DNA of 64,000 nucleotides from Hydrogenophaga pseudoflava (GTDB lineage: Bacteria > Pseudomonadota > Gammaproteobacteria > Burkholderiales > Burkholderiaceae_C), in assembly GCF_031020795.1 (NCBI RefSeq), contig NZ_JAVHJP010000003.1:303408-367407 (forward strand). The letters run 5' to 3'. The position numbers and the translations under genes were made by a program. Below, piece after piece: positions 53,141 through 63,012 of the stretch (position 1 is its first letter; each line of letters begins with the position of its first letter). Under the pieces are notes generated by a model. The model saw only the letters and a program-made list of their open reading frames with translations, ran no database searches and was not told the DNA's origin.

Positions 53141-54232
53141 TCAGGACGAGAACAGGAAGTTCATCACGTCGCCGTCCTTGACGACGTAGTCCTTGCCCTC
53201 GGCGCGCATCTTGCCGGCGTCCTTGGCACCCTGCTCACCCCTGAACTGGATGAAGTCGTCGAACGCGATGGTCTGGGCCCGGATGTAGCCCTTCTCGAAG
53301 TCGGTGTGGATCACGCCGGCCGCCTGCGGGCCGGTGTCGCCGACGTGGATGGTCCAGGCGCGCACTTCCTTCACGCCGGCGGTGAAGTAGGTCTGCAGGC
53401 CCAGCAGCTTGTAGGCGGCGCGGATCAGGCGGTTCAGGCCCGGCTCGTCCTGGCCCAGCTCCTTGAGGAATTCCAGCCGGTCGGCGTCGTCCATCTCGGA
53501 CAGTTCGGCCTCGATCTTGGCGCAGATGGCGACCACGGGCGCGTTCTGCTTCTCGGCGAAGGCCTTGAGGCGGTCCAGGAAGGGGTTGTTCTCGAAACCG
53601 TCTTCCGACACGTTGGCCACGAACATGGCGGGCTTGGCGGTGATCAGGAAGAACTGCTTGAGCTGGGCCCGCTCTTCCTTGCTGAAATCGATGGTGCGCA
53701 CCGGCTGGCTGTCGTTCAGCGCGGTCTGGCACTTCTCCAGGATGGCCAGCTGCTTGATGGCCTCCTTGTCGCCCGCGCGCGCCACCTTGCTGATGCGGTG
53801 CACCGCCTTTTCCACCGAGGCCAGGTCGGCCAGGCAGAGTTCGGTCTGGATCACCTCGATGTCGGCGATCGGGTCCACCTTGTTGGCCACGTGAATGACG
53901 TTCGGGTCCTCGAAGCAGCGCACCACGTTGACGATGGCGTCGGTCTCGCGGATGTGGGCCAGGAACTTGTTGCCCAGGCCTTCACCCGTGCTGGCACCGG
54001 CCACCAGGCCGGCGATGTCCACGAACTCCACGATGGCCGGCACGACGCGCTCGGGCTGGACGATCTCGGCCAGCTGGGCCAGGCGCGGATCGGGCACTTC
54101 CACCACGCCGGTGTTGGGCTCGATGGTGCAGAAGGGGTAGTTTTCGGCGGCGATGCCGGCCTTGGTCAGGGCGTTGAACAGGGTGGACTTGCCGACGTTG
54201 GGCAGGCCCACGATGCCGCATTGGAGACTCAT
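53141..54232 (-). CDS. ychF: Redox-regulated ATPase YchF (OLA1 family)
   Basis: A 363-residue Obg-superfamily P-loop protein that prefers ATP. Motifs are [27 protein letters not shown] and the non-canonical specificity region near HVANKVDPI. The C-terminal TGS domain ends [17 protein letters not shown]. It associates with ribosomes and responds to oxidative stress in model organisms. Transcribed alone; TACAAT on the minus strand at 54264-54259 is a candidate -10. Confidence 0.95.
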   Translation of the reverse strand: MSLQCGIVGLPNVGKSTLFNALTKAGIAAENYPFCTIEPNTGVVEVPDPRLAQLAEIVQPERVVPAIVEFVDIAGLVAGASTGEGLGNKFLAHIRETDAIVNVVRCFEDPNVIHVANKVDPIADIEVIQTELCLADLASVEKAVHRISKVARAGDKEAIKQLAILEKCQTALNDSQPVRTIDFSKEERAQLKQFFLITAKPAMFVANVSEDGFENNPFLDRLKAFAEKQNAPVVAICAKIEAELSEMDDADRLEFLKELGQDEPGLNRLIRAAYKLLGLQTYFTAGVKEVRAWTIHVGDTGPQAAGVIHTDFEKGYIRAQTIAFDDFIQFRGEQGAKDAGKMRAEGKDYVVKDGDVMNFLFSS

Positions 54233-54380
54233 GGAATGTCCTTTAGGGAAGGCCGACGATTGTACCGACGGGCCTGTGGGCCAATGGCCCTGGGGTGGCA
54301 CGGGGCGGGCCACCGGCGCAGAATCCGACGGCGCGCCAGCCACTGCGGCGGCCGCGTTGTCGCGTTGTGGGGGTAGCGGA

Positions 54381-55091
54381 GTGACAAACAACCTGAAGGG
54401 ACATGGCGGCCGGCATGGCCGGGTGGCGGTGGGCGCGGTGCTGCTCGCGGCCGGCCCGGCGTCGCGCATGGGTCACCAACCCAAGTGCCTGCTGGAACTG
54501 GGCGGCGTGCCGCTGATCCGGCGCCAGCTGATCGCGCTCTCGGGCGAGGGCGTGGACGAGCTGGTGGTGGTGCTCGGCCATTACGCCGACCGCATCGAAC
54601 CGGTGGTGCGCGACGTCCCGGCCACGCTGGTGCGCCACCCCGACCCGGATGCGGGCCAGGTCTCGTCGCTGCGGCTGGGTCTGCAGGCGCTGGCTGGCGG
54701 CATCGACGCCGTGCTGGTGGCGCTCGCCGACCAGCCCCTGATCGAGGCCCAGGACATCAAGGATCTGATCAGCGCCTACAAGAAGCGGCCCGCCGGCGCC
54801 GAGCTCGTGCAGCCCACGGTGGATGGCCTGCCCGGCAACCCGGTGGTGTTCAGCCGCGCGGTGCGCGAGCAGATCCTGGCCGGCGGAGCCCACGTGGGTG
54901 GCAAGCAATGGCAGGCGGCCCACCCGCACGCGGTGTACCGCTGGGCCACCGCCAACACGCACTACCGCACCGACGTGGACAGCCCGGAGGACATCGAGAC
55001 GCTGGCCGCGCGCACCGGCCAACGACTGCGCTGGCCGGCCGATCTGCTGACCGAAGAACCGTTTTCAACCCTGCACCCCACCATCTCATGA
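54381..55091 (+). CDS. MobA/MocA-like nucleotidyltransferase (molybdenum cofactor cytidylyltransferase)
   Basis: A 236-residue GT-A-fold transferase. [24 protein letters not shown] is the NTP-binding start (Gly-rich loop and Lys), [13 protein letters not shown] carries the metal-binding Asp and GNPVVFSR follows. MocA links CMP to molybdopterin for xanthine-dehydrogenase-family enzymes, fitting the downstream xdhC and hydroxylase genes. The start is GTG at 54381; a later GTG (RVAVGAV) is possible. The stop overlaps the xdhC start. Confidence 0.83.
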   Translation: MTNNLKGHGGRHGRVAVGAVLLAAGPASRMGHQPKCLLELGGVPLIRRQLIALSGEGVDELVVVLGHYADRIEPVVRDVPATLVRHPDPDAGQVSSLRLGLQALAGGIDAVLVALADQPLIEAQDIKDLISAYKKRPAGAELVQPTVDGLPGNPVVFSRAVREQILAGGAHVGGKQWQAAHPHAVYRWATANTHYRTDVDSPEDIETLAARTGQRLRWPADLLTEEPFSTLHPTIS

Positions 55092-56089
55092 ACAGCCTCG
55101 ACATCGATGTGATCCGCACCGCCCTGGACTGGCAATCGCGCGGCCAGCGCGTGGTCATGGGCACGGTGGTGCGCACCTGGGGCTCGGCCCCGCGCCCCCC
55201 GGGCTCGCTGATGGTGATCCGCGACGACGGCCAGGTGGCCGGTTCGGTCTCGGGCGGCTGCATCGAGGACGACCTGATCGGCCGCGTGGCGCGCGGCGAG
55301 CTGGCGCTGCGAAAACCCGAGACCACCAGCTACGGCGAGACGGCGGAAGAATCGCGGCGCTTCGGCCTGCCCTGCGGCGGCACGGTGCTGCTGGTGCTGG
55401 AGCCACTGTCCCCCGCCTCGCAGCTGCGCGAACTGCTGGCCGCCATCGAAGGCCACCAGCGGGTGCAGCGCCGGCTGGACATGGCCACCGGCCTGGTGCA
55501 GCTGGCGCCCACCGACGCGGGCGACCGGGTGCAGTTCGACGGCCAGACGCTGACCACGGTGCACGGTCCGCGGCTGCGCTTGCTGATCATCGGCGGCGGC
55601 CAGCTCTCGCGCTACCTGGCGAGCATGGCGGCGATGCTGGACTACCAGGTCACCGTGTGCGAGCCGCGCGAGGAGTACCACGAGGGCTGGGAGCGCATGG
55701 AGGGCGTGACGCTGTCGACCACCATGCCCGACGACCTGGTGCTGGCCATGCGGCTGGACGAACACAGCGCGGTGGTGGCCGTGACGCACGACCCCAAGCT
55801 GGACGACCTGGCCCTGATGGAGGCGCTGCGCACGCCGGCCTTCTACGTCGGCGCGCTGGGCTCGCAGCAGAACAACGCCAAGCGCCGCGAGCGCCTGCAG
55901 GAGTTCGATGTGAGCGCGGACGAGGTGCTGAAGCTGCACGGCCCGGTGGGCCTGAACCTGGGCGCACTCACGCCGCCGGAAATCGCGATGAGCATCGTGG
56001 CCGAGATGACCGCGATCCGCCGCGGCATGGACCTTCGCGGTCCGCTGAGCAACTGGGCCGGGTCGAAGACGGTCTGCCTGAGCTGCTGA
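55088..56089 (+). CDS. XdhC family molybdenum hydroxylase maturation factor
   Basis: A 333-residue protein with the XdhC/CoxI domain (GSAPRPPGSLMVIRDDGQ, GSVSGGCIEDDL) and a Rossmann-like C-terminal half (LLIIGGGQLSRYLA, GALGSQQNNAKRRERL, GLNLGALTPPEIAMSI). XdhC proteins bind and sulfurate the molybdenum cofactor before insertion into the enzyme. ATGA overlap with the upstream nucleotidyltransferase gene. Confidence 0.9.
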   Translation: MNSLDIDVIRTALDWQSRGQRVVMGTVVRTWGSAPRPPGSLMVIRDDGQVAGSVSGGCIEDDLIGRVARGELALRKPETTSYGETAEESRRFGLPCGGTVLLVLEPLSPASQLRELLAAIEGHQRVQRRLDMATGLVQLAPTDAGDRVQFDGQTLTTVHGPRLRLLIIGGGQLSRYLASMAAMLDYQVTVCEPREEYHEGWERMEGVTLSTTMPDDLVLAMRLDEHSAVVAVTHDPKLDDLALMEALRTPAFYVGALGSQQNNAKRRERLQEFDVSADEVLKLHGPVGLNLGALTPPEIAMSIVAEMTAIRRGMDLRGPLSNWAGSKTVCLSC

Positions 56090-56188
56090 ACCTCGGGCCG
56101 GCACCACGCGTCGCGTGGCGCGATTGTTCAAGACGGCCGGGGTTTGTGTGCGGCACAGTGCACGCGTGTTCACCACGCGGAGACGGCC

Positions 56189-56659
56189 ATGCAGATCCAG
56201 GTCAACCACAGCGTCCGGGAGATCCCGCCCGACTGGCAGGACGAAAGCCTGCTGGTGGTGCTGCGCGAGGCGCTCGGCCTCACCGGCACCCGGTTCGGCT
56301 GCGGCGCGGGCCAGTGCGGCGCCTGCACGGTGCTGATCGACGGCCAGCCCCGGCGCGCCTGCCTCACGCCGGTGGCGGCGGTGGGCGCCTCCCGCGTCGA
56401 AACCATCGAGGGCCTGGCGGCGCCGGACGGCGGCCTGCACCCGGTGCAGCAGGCCTGGCTGGACCAGGCCACGCCACAGTGCGGCTACTGCCAGTCGGGG
56501 CAGATCATGGCCACGGTGGCGCTGCTGCGCAACCGCCCGTCGCCGACGGCGGCGGACATCGACGCGGCCCTGTCCGGCAACCTCTGCCGCTGCGGCACCC
56601 AGCAGCGCATCCGCGCCTCCGTGCAGCGTGCGGCGCAGACCCTGCGGGGTGGGCAATGA
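56189..56659 (+). CDS. Molybdenum hydroxylase 2Fe-2S subunit (IorA/CoxS-like)
   Basis: A 156-residue electron-transfer subunit with two 2Fe-2S clusters. The plant-type cluster is bound by Cys38, 43, 46 and 58 (CGAGQCGACTV) and the second by Cys98, 101, 133 and 135 (QCGYCQSGQ, LCRCGT). There is no signal peptide, so export, if any, would be together with the Tat-signal large subunit. The ATG at 56189 starts the conserved QIQVN block. Its stop overlaps the large-subunit start. Confidence 0.92.
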   Translation: MQIQVNHSVREIPPDWQDESLLVVLREALGLTGTRFGCGAGQCGACTVLIDGQPRRACLTPVAAVGASRVETIEGLAAPDGGLHPVQQAWLDQATPQCGYCQSGQIMATVALLRNRPSPTAADIDAALSGNLCRCGTQQRIRASVQRAAQTLRGGQ

Positions 56660-58719
56660 AGCGGCGGCATTTCCTGCAGGCGGGAGGCGTGCTGGCCGTG
56701 GGCTTTGTCGCCGGCTGCGCCATCCCCGTGATCCCCAAGCGCCCCGCGGCGGAATACGGCGACGCCCTGGGCTGGGTCCGCCACGCCAACGGCCGTTATG
56801 AGCTGCTGCTGCCCCGCGCCGAGATGGGCCAGGCCATCGCCACCGCGCTCAAGCAGGTGGCCTGTGAGGAGCTGGGCGTGGACTGGGACCGCGTCACCCT
56901 GCGCCTGCCGCACACCCAGGACATTCCCCGCGTGCGCGCCACCGTGGGCAGCGAATCGGTCAAGGACTTCGCCCTGCCGCTCGCACAGGCCTGCGCCACG
57001 CTGCGCGACGCACTCGCGGCCGGCCTCACCGAGGGCGTGCGCCGCGCCGAACCCCGCCCGATGAATGAACTGCGCGCCTTCCGGCCCGGCGCCCGCCTCG
57101 TGGGCCAGCGCGTGCCGCTGGAACAGGGGCGCGCCATCGTCACCGGCGCCCCGCTGTATGCAGCCGACGTGCGCCTGCCCGGCATGGTGTTCGGCCGGGT
57201 GCTGCGCGCGCCGGTGTCCGCCGACCGGCCGTCGCGGCTGGCGGGCTGGGACGAGGCCGCGGCGCGCGCGGTGCCGGGGTTCGTGGCCCTCGTGCAGGAC
57301 GAGCGCCTGATGCAGCGGCTCAGCCCGGGGCTGGGCATCGTGGCGCGCACGCCGGGGGCGCTGGACCGCATCGAGGCCGCGCTGGCGCCCCGCTGGCAGC
57401 ACGACGACGCCTTCGGGCAGGCCGACATCGACCGGCTGATCGACATCGACCGGCACCTGGCCGGCGGCGGGCTGGGGAACACCATCCACGACGACACCAT
57501 CGACCGCGGCGCCGCCTGGGACCTGGACCTGCGCATCGACACGCCGCTGGCGGCGCACAACGCCATCGAGCCGCGCGCCGCCGTGGCCGCGAAGGCCGCG
57601 GACGGCGCGCTGGAGGTCTGGGCCGGCACGCAGGACGCGTTCTATGTGCGCGACGTGATCGCGCGCAGCCTCGGGCTGGACGAGGCGGGCGTGCGCGTGC
57701 AGGCGTGCCGCATCGGCGGCGCGTTCGGCGGCCGCACCCTGTGCACGGTGGAGCTGGAGGCCGCGGTGCTGGCCCGCGCCACCGGCGCGCCCGTCAAGGT
57801 CCAGTGGACACGCGCCCAGGAGTACCGGCAGGGCTTCCACCGGCCGCCGTCGAGCCACCGCATCCGCGCCCGCGTGCGCGACGGCGAACTGGTCGACTGG
57901 TGGCATGCGTTCTCCAGCAGCCACATCCTGTTCACCAACGCCGGCATGCCGGTCTGGATGCAGCGTCTGGCCGACCTGGTGGGCGACCGCGGCGTGGCGC
58001 GCGGCGCCGACCTGCCCTACCGCGCCCTGCGGCGCCGCACCGAGTTCGCGGTCACGCGGCTGCCGGTGTTCACCGGCCCCTGGCGCGGCCTGGGCGCCGG
58101 CCCCAACGCGCTGGCCATCGAGTCGGCCATCGACGAATGCGCCCGCCTGGCCGGCGCCGACCCGGTGGCGTTCCGGCTGCGCCACATCGGCAACCCGCGC
58201 CTGGCCAGGGTGCTGCGCACCGTGGTCGACGGGGTGCCGGCGCCGGCGCCCGCCGCGGGGGCCGACCGCGCCGGACGCGGGGTGGCCTGCGGCACCTACA
58301 AGGACAGCAGCCATGCCGCCGTGCTCGCGGAGGTGCGCGTCGCCCCCGACGGCACGGTGGCGGTGACCCGGCTGCGCTGCGCCCACGACTGCGGCACCGT
58401 GATCAACCCCGACCAGGTGCGCGCCCAGTGCGAGGGCAACCTGGTCTGGGGCCTGGGCATGGTGCTGCACGACGGGCTGACGGTGGCCGGCTCGCGCATC
58501 GCCGCCAGCAGCCTGGGCGAGGCACCCGTGCCGAGGCTGCGCGACACTCCGCCCATGGACATCGTGCTGATTGACGACGACGGCCCGCCCGCCGGGGCCG
58601 GCGAAACAGCCATCGTGGCCGCCGCCGGCGCCATTGCCAACGCGATCCGCGACGCCACCGGCGTGCGCCTCACCCGCTTCCCGCTGCAGCCCGCGCTGCT
58701 GGCCCGGCGCGGCCCATGA
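56656..58719 (+). CDS. Molybdopterin-binding hydroxylase large subunit (IorB-like, Tat signal)
   Basis: A 687-residue catalytic subunit of the xanthine oxidase family, most like isoquinoline 1-oxidoreductase beta or aldehyde dehydrogenases of that group. The N-terminus KRRHFLQAGG is a twin-arginine signal, and FVAGC (~residue 21) fits a lipobox. Cofactor motifs include IGGAFGGRTLCTVE and the catalytic Glu in AGAGETAIVAAAGAIANAI. Somewhat shorter than typical IorB. The substrate is unknown. It overlaps the AraC regulator gene that follows. Confidence 0.88.
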   Translation: MKRRHFLQAGGVLAVGFVAGCAIPVIPKRPAAEYGDALGWVRHANGRYELLLPRAEMGQAIATALKQVACEELGVDWDRVTLRLPHTQDIPRVRATVGSESVKDFALPLAQACATLRDALAAGLTEGVRRAEPRPMNELRAFRPGARLVGQRVPLEQGRAIVTGAPLYAADVRLPGMVFGRVLRAPVSADRPSRLAGWDEAAARAVPGFVALVQDERLMQRLSPGLGIVARTPGALDRIEAALAPRWQHDDAFGQADIDRLIDIDRHLAGGGLGNTIHDDTIDRGAAWDLDLRIDTPLAAHNAIEPRAAVAAKAADGALEVWAGTQDAFYVRDVIARSLGLDEAGVRVQACRIGGAFGGRTLCTVELEAAVLARATGAPVKVQWTRAQEYRQGFHRPPSSHRIRARVRDGELVDWWHAFSSSHILFTNAGMPVWMQRLADLVGDRGVARGADLPYRALRRRTEFAVTRLPVFTGPWRGLGAGPNALAIESAIDECARLAGADPVAFRLRHIGNPRLARVLRTVVDGVPAPAPAAGADRAGRGVACGTYKDSSHAAVLAEVRVAPDGTVAVTRLRCAHDCGTVINPDQVRAQCEGNLVWGLGMVLHDGLTVAGSRIAASSLGEAPVPRLRDTPPMDIVLIDDDGPPAGAGETAIVAAAGAIANAIRDATGVRLTRFPLQPALLARRGP

Positions 58720-59639
58720 ACGACTTCGCCTCGGCCGCGATGCTCAGGCTGGTGGGCCACGGCCTGCGGCGGCAGGGCCTGGCCGCACCGCCCCCGGTGC
58801 CGGTGCAGCAGGGGCGCGTGGCGCTGGACGACAAGCGAGCCCTGCTGGCGGGGCTGTGGCAGTCGATCGGTCCGGCCGGCCTGGCGCGCATCGGCGACAC
58901 GATCCGGGAGCTGCCCGAAGAGCCCACGCTGCGGGCGCTGGTGCTCGCGCTCGACCCCTGGGACCTGCTGGCACGGTGGCAGCGGCTGGAACGCTTCGTC
59001 CACTCCCGGCACCGCACCCGCACCGAGGCCCTGGGCCCGGGTCGCATGCGGCTGCAGCACGTCTCACAGGCGCCCGGCCAGCGCCCCACGGCGGCCGAGG
59101 ACGTGCTGGTGTTCGGCCTGCTGGTCGCCCTGTGCGAGCGCGTGGCGGGGCGGCCGGTGCAGGCCCGCCCGGTGGGCAGCCGGCACTGGCTGCGGCAGGA
59201 CGGCCAGTGGCGCGACGGCCCGTGGCCGCAGGCCCTGCACACCTGGGAACTGCGCTGGGATGCCGGAGGCGTGGCGGATGTCCCGCGGCCGCCCGAGGCC
59301 GGCCCGGTGTCCGGCGACCGCTGGCTGGAGGCCTTGCACGCCGCCCTGTGCGCCGACCCCGGACGCCCGTGGCGGGTGGACGACCTGGCCCGCGCCAGCG
59401 AGCTGTCCGCCCGCAGCCTGCAGCGCCACCTGGCGCGGCGGCAGTTGTGCTTCTCCGGCCTGCTGACCTCCGCCCGGGTGCAGTGCGCGGCGGACCTTCT
59501 CACCAGCAGCGGGCTGTCGGTGGCCGAGGTGGGCTACCACTGCGGATTCGCCGACCAGCCGCACTTTTCGCGGCAGTTCCGGCAGGCCACCGCCATGACG
59601 CCGGCCCGCTACCGGGCGCAGTTCGCCCGCGCCGGCTGA
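58716..59639 (+). CDS. AraC-family transcriptional regulator of the hydroxylase locus
   Basis: A 307-residue regulator. The C-terminal AraC domain reads VDDLARASELSARSLQRHL and VAEVGYHCGFADQPHFSRQF. The N-terminal half has no close family I can name and probably senses a small molecule. Its start codon overlaps the stop of the large-subunit gene, so regulator and enzyme are co-translated. It is convergent with the MOSC gene. Confidence 0.87.
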   Translation: MNDFASAAMLRLVGHGLRRQGLAAPPPVPVQQGRVALDDKRALLAGLWQSIGPAGLARIGDTIRELPEEPTLRALVLALDPWDLLARWQRLERFVHSRHRTRTEALGPGRMRLQHVSQAPGQRPTAAEDVLVFGLLVALCERVAGRPVQARPVGSRHWLRQDGQWRDGPWPQALHTWELRWDAGGVADVPRPPEAGPVSGDRWLEALHAALCADPGRPWRVDDLARASELSARSLQRHLARRQLCFSGLLTSARVQCAADLLTSSGLSVAEVGYHCGFADQPHFSRQFRQATAMTPARYRAQFARAG

Positions 59640-59646
59640 ACGGCCG

Positions 59647-60552
59647 TCAGTCGAATTGCCAGTCGGCGCCCACGGCCTGCCCGACTTTCAGCACCAGCCC
59701 GTCCCCCGCCAGCACGATCGCGTTCATGCCGAAGGTGATGGCGCCGTTCAGGCGCGGGTCCTGGCGGTAGGCCTGCAGCGCGTCGCTGACCGCGGGGGTC
59801 GAGGTGGCGGTGGCCGGGTCAATGTTCGGGATCGGGCAGCGCGCGCAGGGCTTGACGTTTTCCAGCGCGGCCACGCCGCCCTCGGTCTGTACGCGCCAGC
59901 CGGCGATGCGGTCCTCGTCGTGCGGCTCCACGTCCGACAGCACGATGTTCGGCCGGAAGCGCCGCAGGTCCACCGGCGCCTCGCCTGCGGTCGCCAGCCG
60001 GGCGTTCAGTTCGTCCAGCGAGGCGGTGCTGGCGACCAGCACGCCGAAACCGTCGGCGAACTGCGTCACCGATTCGCGCCCGCCGGTCCACTTCAGGCTG
60101 CACAGGCGCCGCACTTCCGGGTCGAAGCGCACCAGCCGCAGCTTCTTCAGGTCCTCGGGCGCGTCGGGCCCCAAGAAGTCGGAGAACCACTGCGCCGCCA
60201 GGTCGCCCATGTCCCAGGCATCGACCTCGTCGTCCCAGACCCGCACCCGGCGCGGCGACTCGACGCCATCCAGCGAGAGGTGCAGCGCCAGCATGCCCGG
60301 CGCGCGCAGCACCAGTTGGTCGAGCTTGAAAGCCGGCTGGATCAGCGCCATGCGCGGCAGCTCGCGCTGGGTGACGAATTCGCCCTGCGCATCGACCACC
60401 ATCCAGGCCCGGTCCCATTCGAGACCGGTCGGTGTGAGCACCGCCTGGTCCACGGGCACACCGGCGCAGGACTTGACGGGGTAGATCCAGAGCTGGGCGA
60501 TGCGGGCCTGGACATTGGAGGCGGCCACGGGGGACTCGTCGAGGGTGTTCAT
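59647..60552 (-). CDS. MOSC domain protein (YcbX/mARC-like)
   Basis: A 301-residue protein with the N-terminal MOSC_N domain (IAQLWIYPVKSCAGVPVDQA) and a MOSC domain with LRRFRPNIVLSD and the molybdenum-ligating Cys region NVKPCARCPIPNID. Relatives reduce N-hydroxylated compounds using a sulfurated or Cys-bound molybdenum cofactor. It is the only gene in the opposite direction beside the hydroxylase locus; a shared cofactor, not a shared transcript, links them. Confidence 0.87.
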   Translation of the reverse strand: MNTLDESPVAASNVQARIAQLWIYPVKSCAGVPVDQAVLTPTGLEWDRAWMVVDAQGEFVTQRELPRMALIQPAFKLDQLVLRAPGMLALHLSLDGVESPRRVRVWDDEVDAWDMGDLAAQWFSDFLGPDAPEDLKKLRLVRFDPEVRRLCSLKWTGGRESVTQFADGFGVLVASTASLDELNARLATAGEAPVDLRRFRPNIVLSDVEPHDEDRIAGWRVQTEGGVAALENVKPCARCPIPNIDPATATSTPAVSDALQAYRQDPRLNGAITFGMNAIVLAGDGLVLKVGQAVGADWQFD

Positions 60553-60585
60553 GCCCGGATTGTGGCCTGCTCCTAAAATCCGCGG

Positions 60586-61746
60586 ATGGCTCTTTCTTCC
60601 CCGTCCCAGGCCGCCCCCCGGCGATTCGATGTGTGCATCCGGGGCGCCGGCGTGGTCGGGCAGACCCTGGCCCTGCTGCTGGCGCGCGAGCGGCTGAAGG
60701 TGGCGCTGGTCTCCTCGCCCCGTGCCCCCGCCGCCGCACCCGATGTGCGGGCCTACGCCCTCAACACCAGCGCCCGCGCCCTGCTGCAGTCGCTGCGGGC
60801 CTGGCCCGAAGACGGCGACGCAGCGCCCGTGGCCGTGACCCCGGTCACCCGCATGGAGGTGCACGGCGACGGCGGTGGCGACCTGCAGTTTTCCGCGGCC
60901 GACCAGGGCGTGGAGGCCCTGACCTGGATCGTGGACGTGCCGGCGCTGGAAAAGCGCCTGGCCGACGCCATCGGCTTCCAGGGCGGCATCGAGCGTGTGA
61001 GCGAACCCGTGCCGGCCGCGCTGACCGTGGTCTGCGAAGGCAAGCGCAGCGCCACCCGCGAAGAGCTGGGTCTTGAATTCGACGTGCGGCCCTACCCGCA
61101 CAGGGCGGTGGCCGCCCGCCTCACCACCGAACAGCCCCACGGGGGCGTCGCGCGCCAGTGGTTCGCGCGTGGAGAAATCCTCGCCCTGCTGCCGCTGGAT
61201 GGCGCGCAGGGGAACTCCGTGGCGCTGGTCTGGTCTGTCCCTGCTCAGCAATCCGAAGAATGGCTGGCCGCCGATCCGCTGGCGCTGGCGCAGGCGGTGC
61301 AGGAACGGTGTGGTTCGGCGCTGGGTGGCATGCAGCTGCAGGGTCCGGCCCAGGCCTGGCCGCTGGAACTCTCCCGCGCCCGGCGCTGGATCGCGCAGAC
61401 GGCCCAGGGCAGCGTGGCGCTGGCCGGTGATGCGGCGCACGCCATGCACCCGCTGGCCGGCCAGGGCCTGAACGTCGGCCTGGCCGACGCAGCGGAACTG
61501 GCGCGCGTGGTCCACGAGCGCGAGTTCTGGCGCGAGCCGGGCGACCTCAGGCTGCTGCGCCGCTACGAGCGCGCGCGGCAGGCCGAGGTGGGCGCCATGG
61601 GCTGGCTGACCGACGGCCTGTTCGGGCTGTTCGGCCAGACCGACAGCCGCGTGCAGGCGCTGCGCAACTGGGGCATGAGCGGCGTCGACCGTCTCGGACC
61701 GCTGAAACACTGGCTGGCCCGCAAGGCCATGGGCCAGGCGGCCTGA
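60586..61746 (+). CDS. UbiH/UbiF/Coq6-family FAD hydroxylase
   Basis: A 386-residue flavoprotein monooxygenase. The N-terminal dinucleotide motif is IRGAGVVGQTLALLLAR and the second FAD motif is GDAAHAMHPLAGQGLNVGL, near residue 282. Family members hydroxylate the ubiquinone ring; betaproteobacteria carry several with differing ring position. Which carbon is modified cannot be told from sequence. It lies 47 bases before dsbC. Confidence 0.88.
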   Translation: MALSSPSQAAPRRFDVCIRGAGVVGQTLALLLARERLKVALVSSPRAPAAAPDVRAYALNTSARALLQSLRAWPEDGDAAPVAVTPVTRMEVHGDGGGDLQFSAADQGVEALTWIVDVPALEKRLADAIGFQGGIERVSEPVPAALTVVCEGKRSATREELGLEFDVRPYPHRAVAARLTTEQPHGGVARQWFARGEILALLPLDGAQGNSVALVWSVPAQQSEEWLAADPLALAQAVQERCGSALGGMQLQGPAQAWPLELSRARRWIAQTAQGSVALAGDAAHAMHPLAGQGLNVGLADAAELARVVHEREFWREPGDLRLLRRYERARQAEVGAMGWLTDGLFGLFGQTDSRVQALRNWGMSGVDRLGPLKHWLARKAMGQAA

Positions 61747-61793
61747 ACCCCCGCCGGCCTCCGATCAACCATCTTCACGCCACAGGCGGACCC

Positions 61794-62507
61794 ATGAAAC
61801 TCCTCACCACTTCGGCCATCGCGCTCGCCCTGGCCTTCGCCAGCCTGGGCAGCTTCGCGCAGGAAGCCACCATCCGCAAGAACCTGACCGAGCGACTGCC
61901 CAAGCTGCCGCCGATCGAAGAGATCAGCAAGACCCCGATGGAAGGCCTGTACGAAGTGCGCGTCAACCAGAGCGAGATCTTCTACACCGACGCCCAGGGC
62001 AACTTCCTCATCCAGGGCAACCTGATCGACGTGCGCGCCCAGGAAGACCTGACCGAAAAGCGCCAGGCCAAGCTCACCGAGATCAGCTTCAAGGACCTGC
62101 CGCTCAAGGACGCCTTCACCATCGTGCGCGGCGACGGCAAGCGCAAGGTGGCCGTGTTCGAGGACCCGAACTGCGGTTACTGCAAGCGCTTCGAGCGCGA
62201 CCTGACCAAAGTCGACAACGTCACCGTGCACGTCTTCCTCTATCCCATCCTGGGCGGCGATTCGCCGGAGAAGTCGCGCAACATCTGGTGCGCCAAGGAC
62301 AAGGGCAAGGCTTTCCTCGACTGGATGGTCAAGGATGTGACGCCGCCAGCGGCCTCCTGCGACGCCACCGCCCTGGCGCGCAACCTGGATTTCGGCAAGA
62401 AGAACCGCATCACCGGCACGCCGACCCTGATTTTCGCCAACGGTGTCCGCGTGCCGGGCGCGATCGGCGCCGACCGCGTCGAGAAGCTGCTGGCCGAAGC
62501 CAAGTAA
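61794..62507 (+). CDS. dsbC: DsbC-family thiol:disulfide isomerase
   Basis: A 237-residue periplasmic protein with a signal peptide (~22 residues, ...SLGSFAQE). An N-terminal dimerisation domain precedes a thioredoxin fold with active site CGYC (Cys127, Cys130) and cis-Pro in TGTPTLIF. It reshuffles incorrect disulfides of exported proteins. The family length is typical. Confidence 0.92.
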   Translation: MKLLTTSAIALALAFASLGSFAQEATIRKNLTERLPKLPPIEEISKTPMEGLYEVRVNQSEIFYTDAQGNFLIQGNLIDVRAQEDLTEKRQAKLTEISFKDLPLKDAFTIVRGDGKRKVAVFEDPNCGYCKRFERDLTKVDNVTVHVFLYPILGGDSPEKSRNIWCAKDKGKAFLDWMVKDVTPPAASCDATALARNLDFGKKNRITGTPTLIFANGVRVPGAIGADRVEKLLAEAK

Positions 62508-62538
62508 TTCCCTTCACGCAAACGACGCCGCCTCGCCG

Positions 62539-63012
62539 ATGACCCTGCCTCTGCACGACCCCGACGACGCGGCGCTGGCCCGCACCCTGGGCCAGGCTGG
62601 CCTGATTCCCTTCGTGATGCTCGCCGCCCTGCTGTGGCTGGTGGACGTCGCCCTGCAGCCCTGGGTGGCGATCGCGCTGACCGGCTACGCGGCGCTGATC
62701 ATCTCGTTCCTGGGCGGCATCCACTGGGGCCTCGGCTGGCTCGGCGGCCGCCACGAACGCGGACAGCCGCATGCGCCGCACCACCAGCGCAACCACTTTC
62801 TGTGGGGCATCGTGCCCTCGCTGCTGGCCTGGCCCGGGCTGCTGATGCCCGCCTTCGCGGGCCTGGCCTGGCTGGGCTTCGCGCTCATCATCTGCTACCT
62901 CGCCGACCGCACGCTCTACCGCCGCGCCGGCCTGGAGGCCTGGCTCACGCTGCGCTTCCGCCTTTCTTCCATCGCAGCGCTGAGCTGCTTCATCGGCGCG
63001 GGAGCCCTGTGA
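62539..63012 (+). CDS. DUF3429 membrane protein
   Basis: A 157-residue protein with about five hydrophobic segments and the DUF3429 signature ISFLGGIHWGLGW. Function unknown. It starts 31 bases after dsbC and overlaps the M61 peptidase start by four bases (GTGA). Confidence 0.85.
   Translation: MTLPLHDPDDAALARTLGQAGLIPFVMLAALLWLVDVALQPWVAIALTGYAALIISFLGGIHWGLGWLGGRHERGQPHAPHHQRNHFLWGIVPSLLAWPGLLMPAFAGLAWLGFALIICYLADRTLYRRAGLEAWLTLRFRLSSIAALSCFIGAGAL

Noticed and set aside
54290..54320. TGGCAC near 54295 as a sigma-54 promoter for the molybdenum hydroxylase operon
   Set aside because: The -12 element (TTGC) is missing at the required spacing; the match is to the -24 half only.
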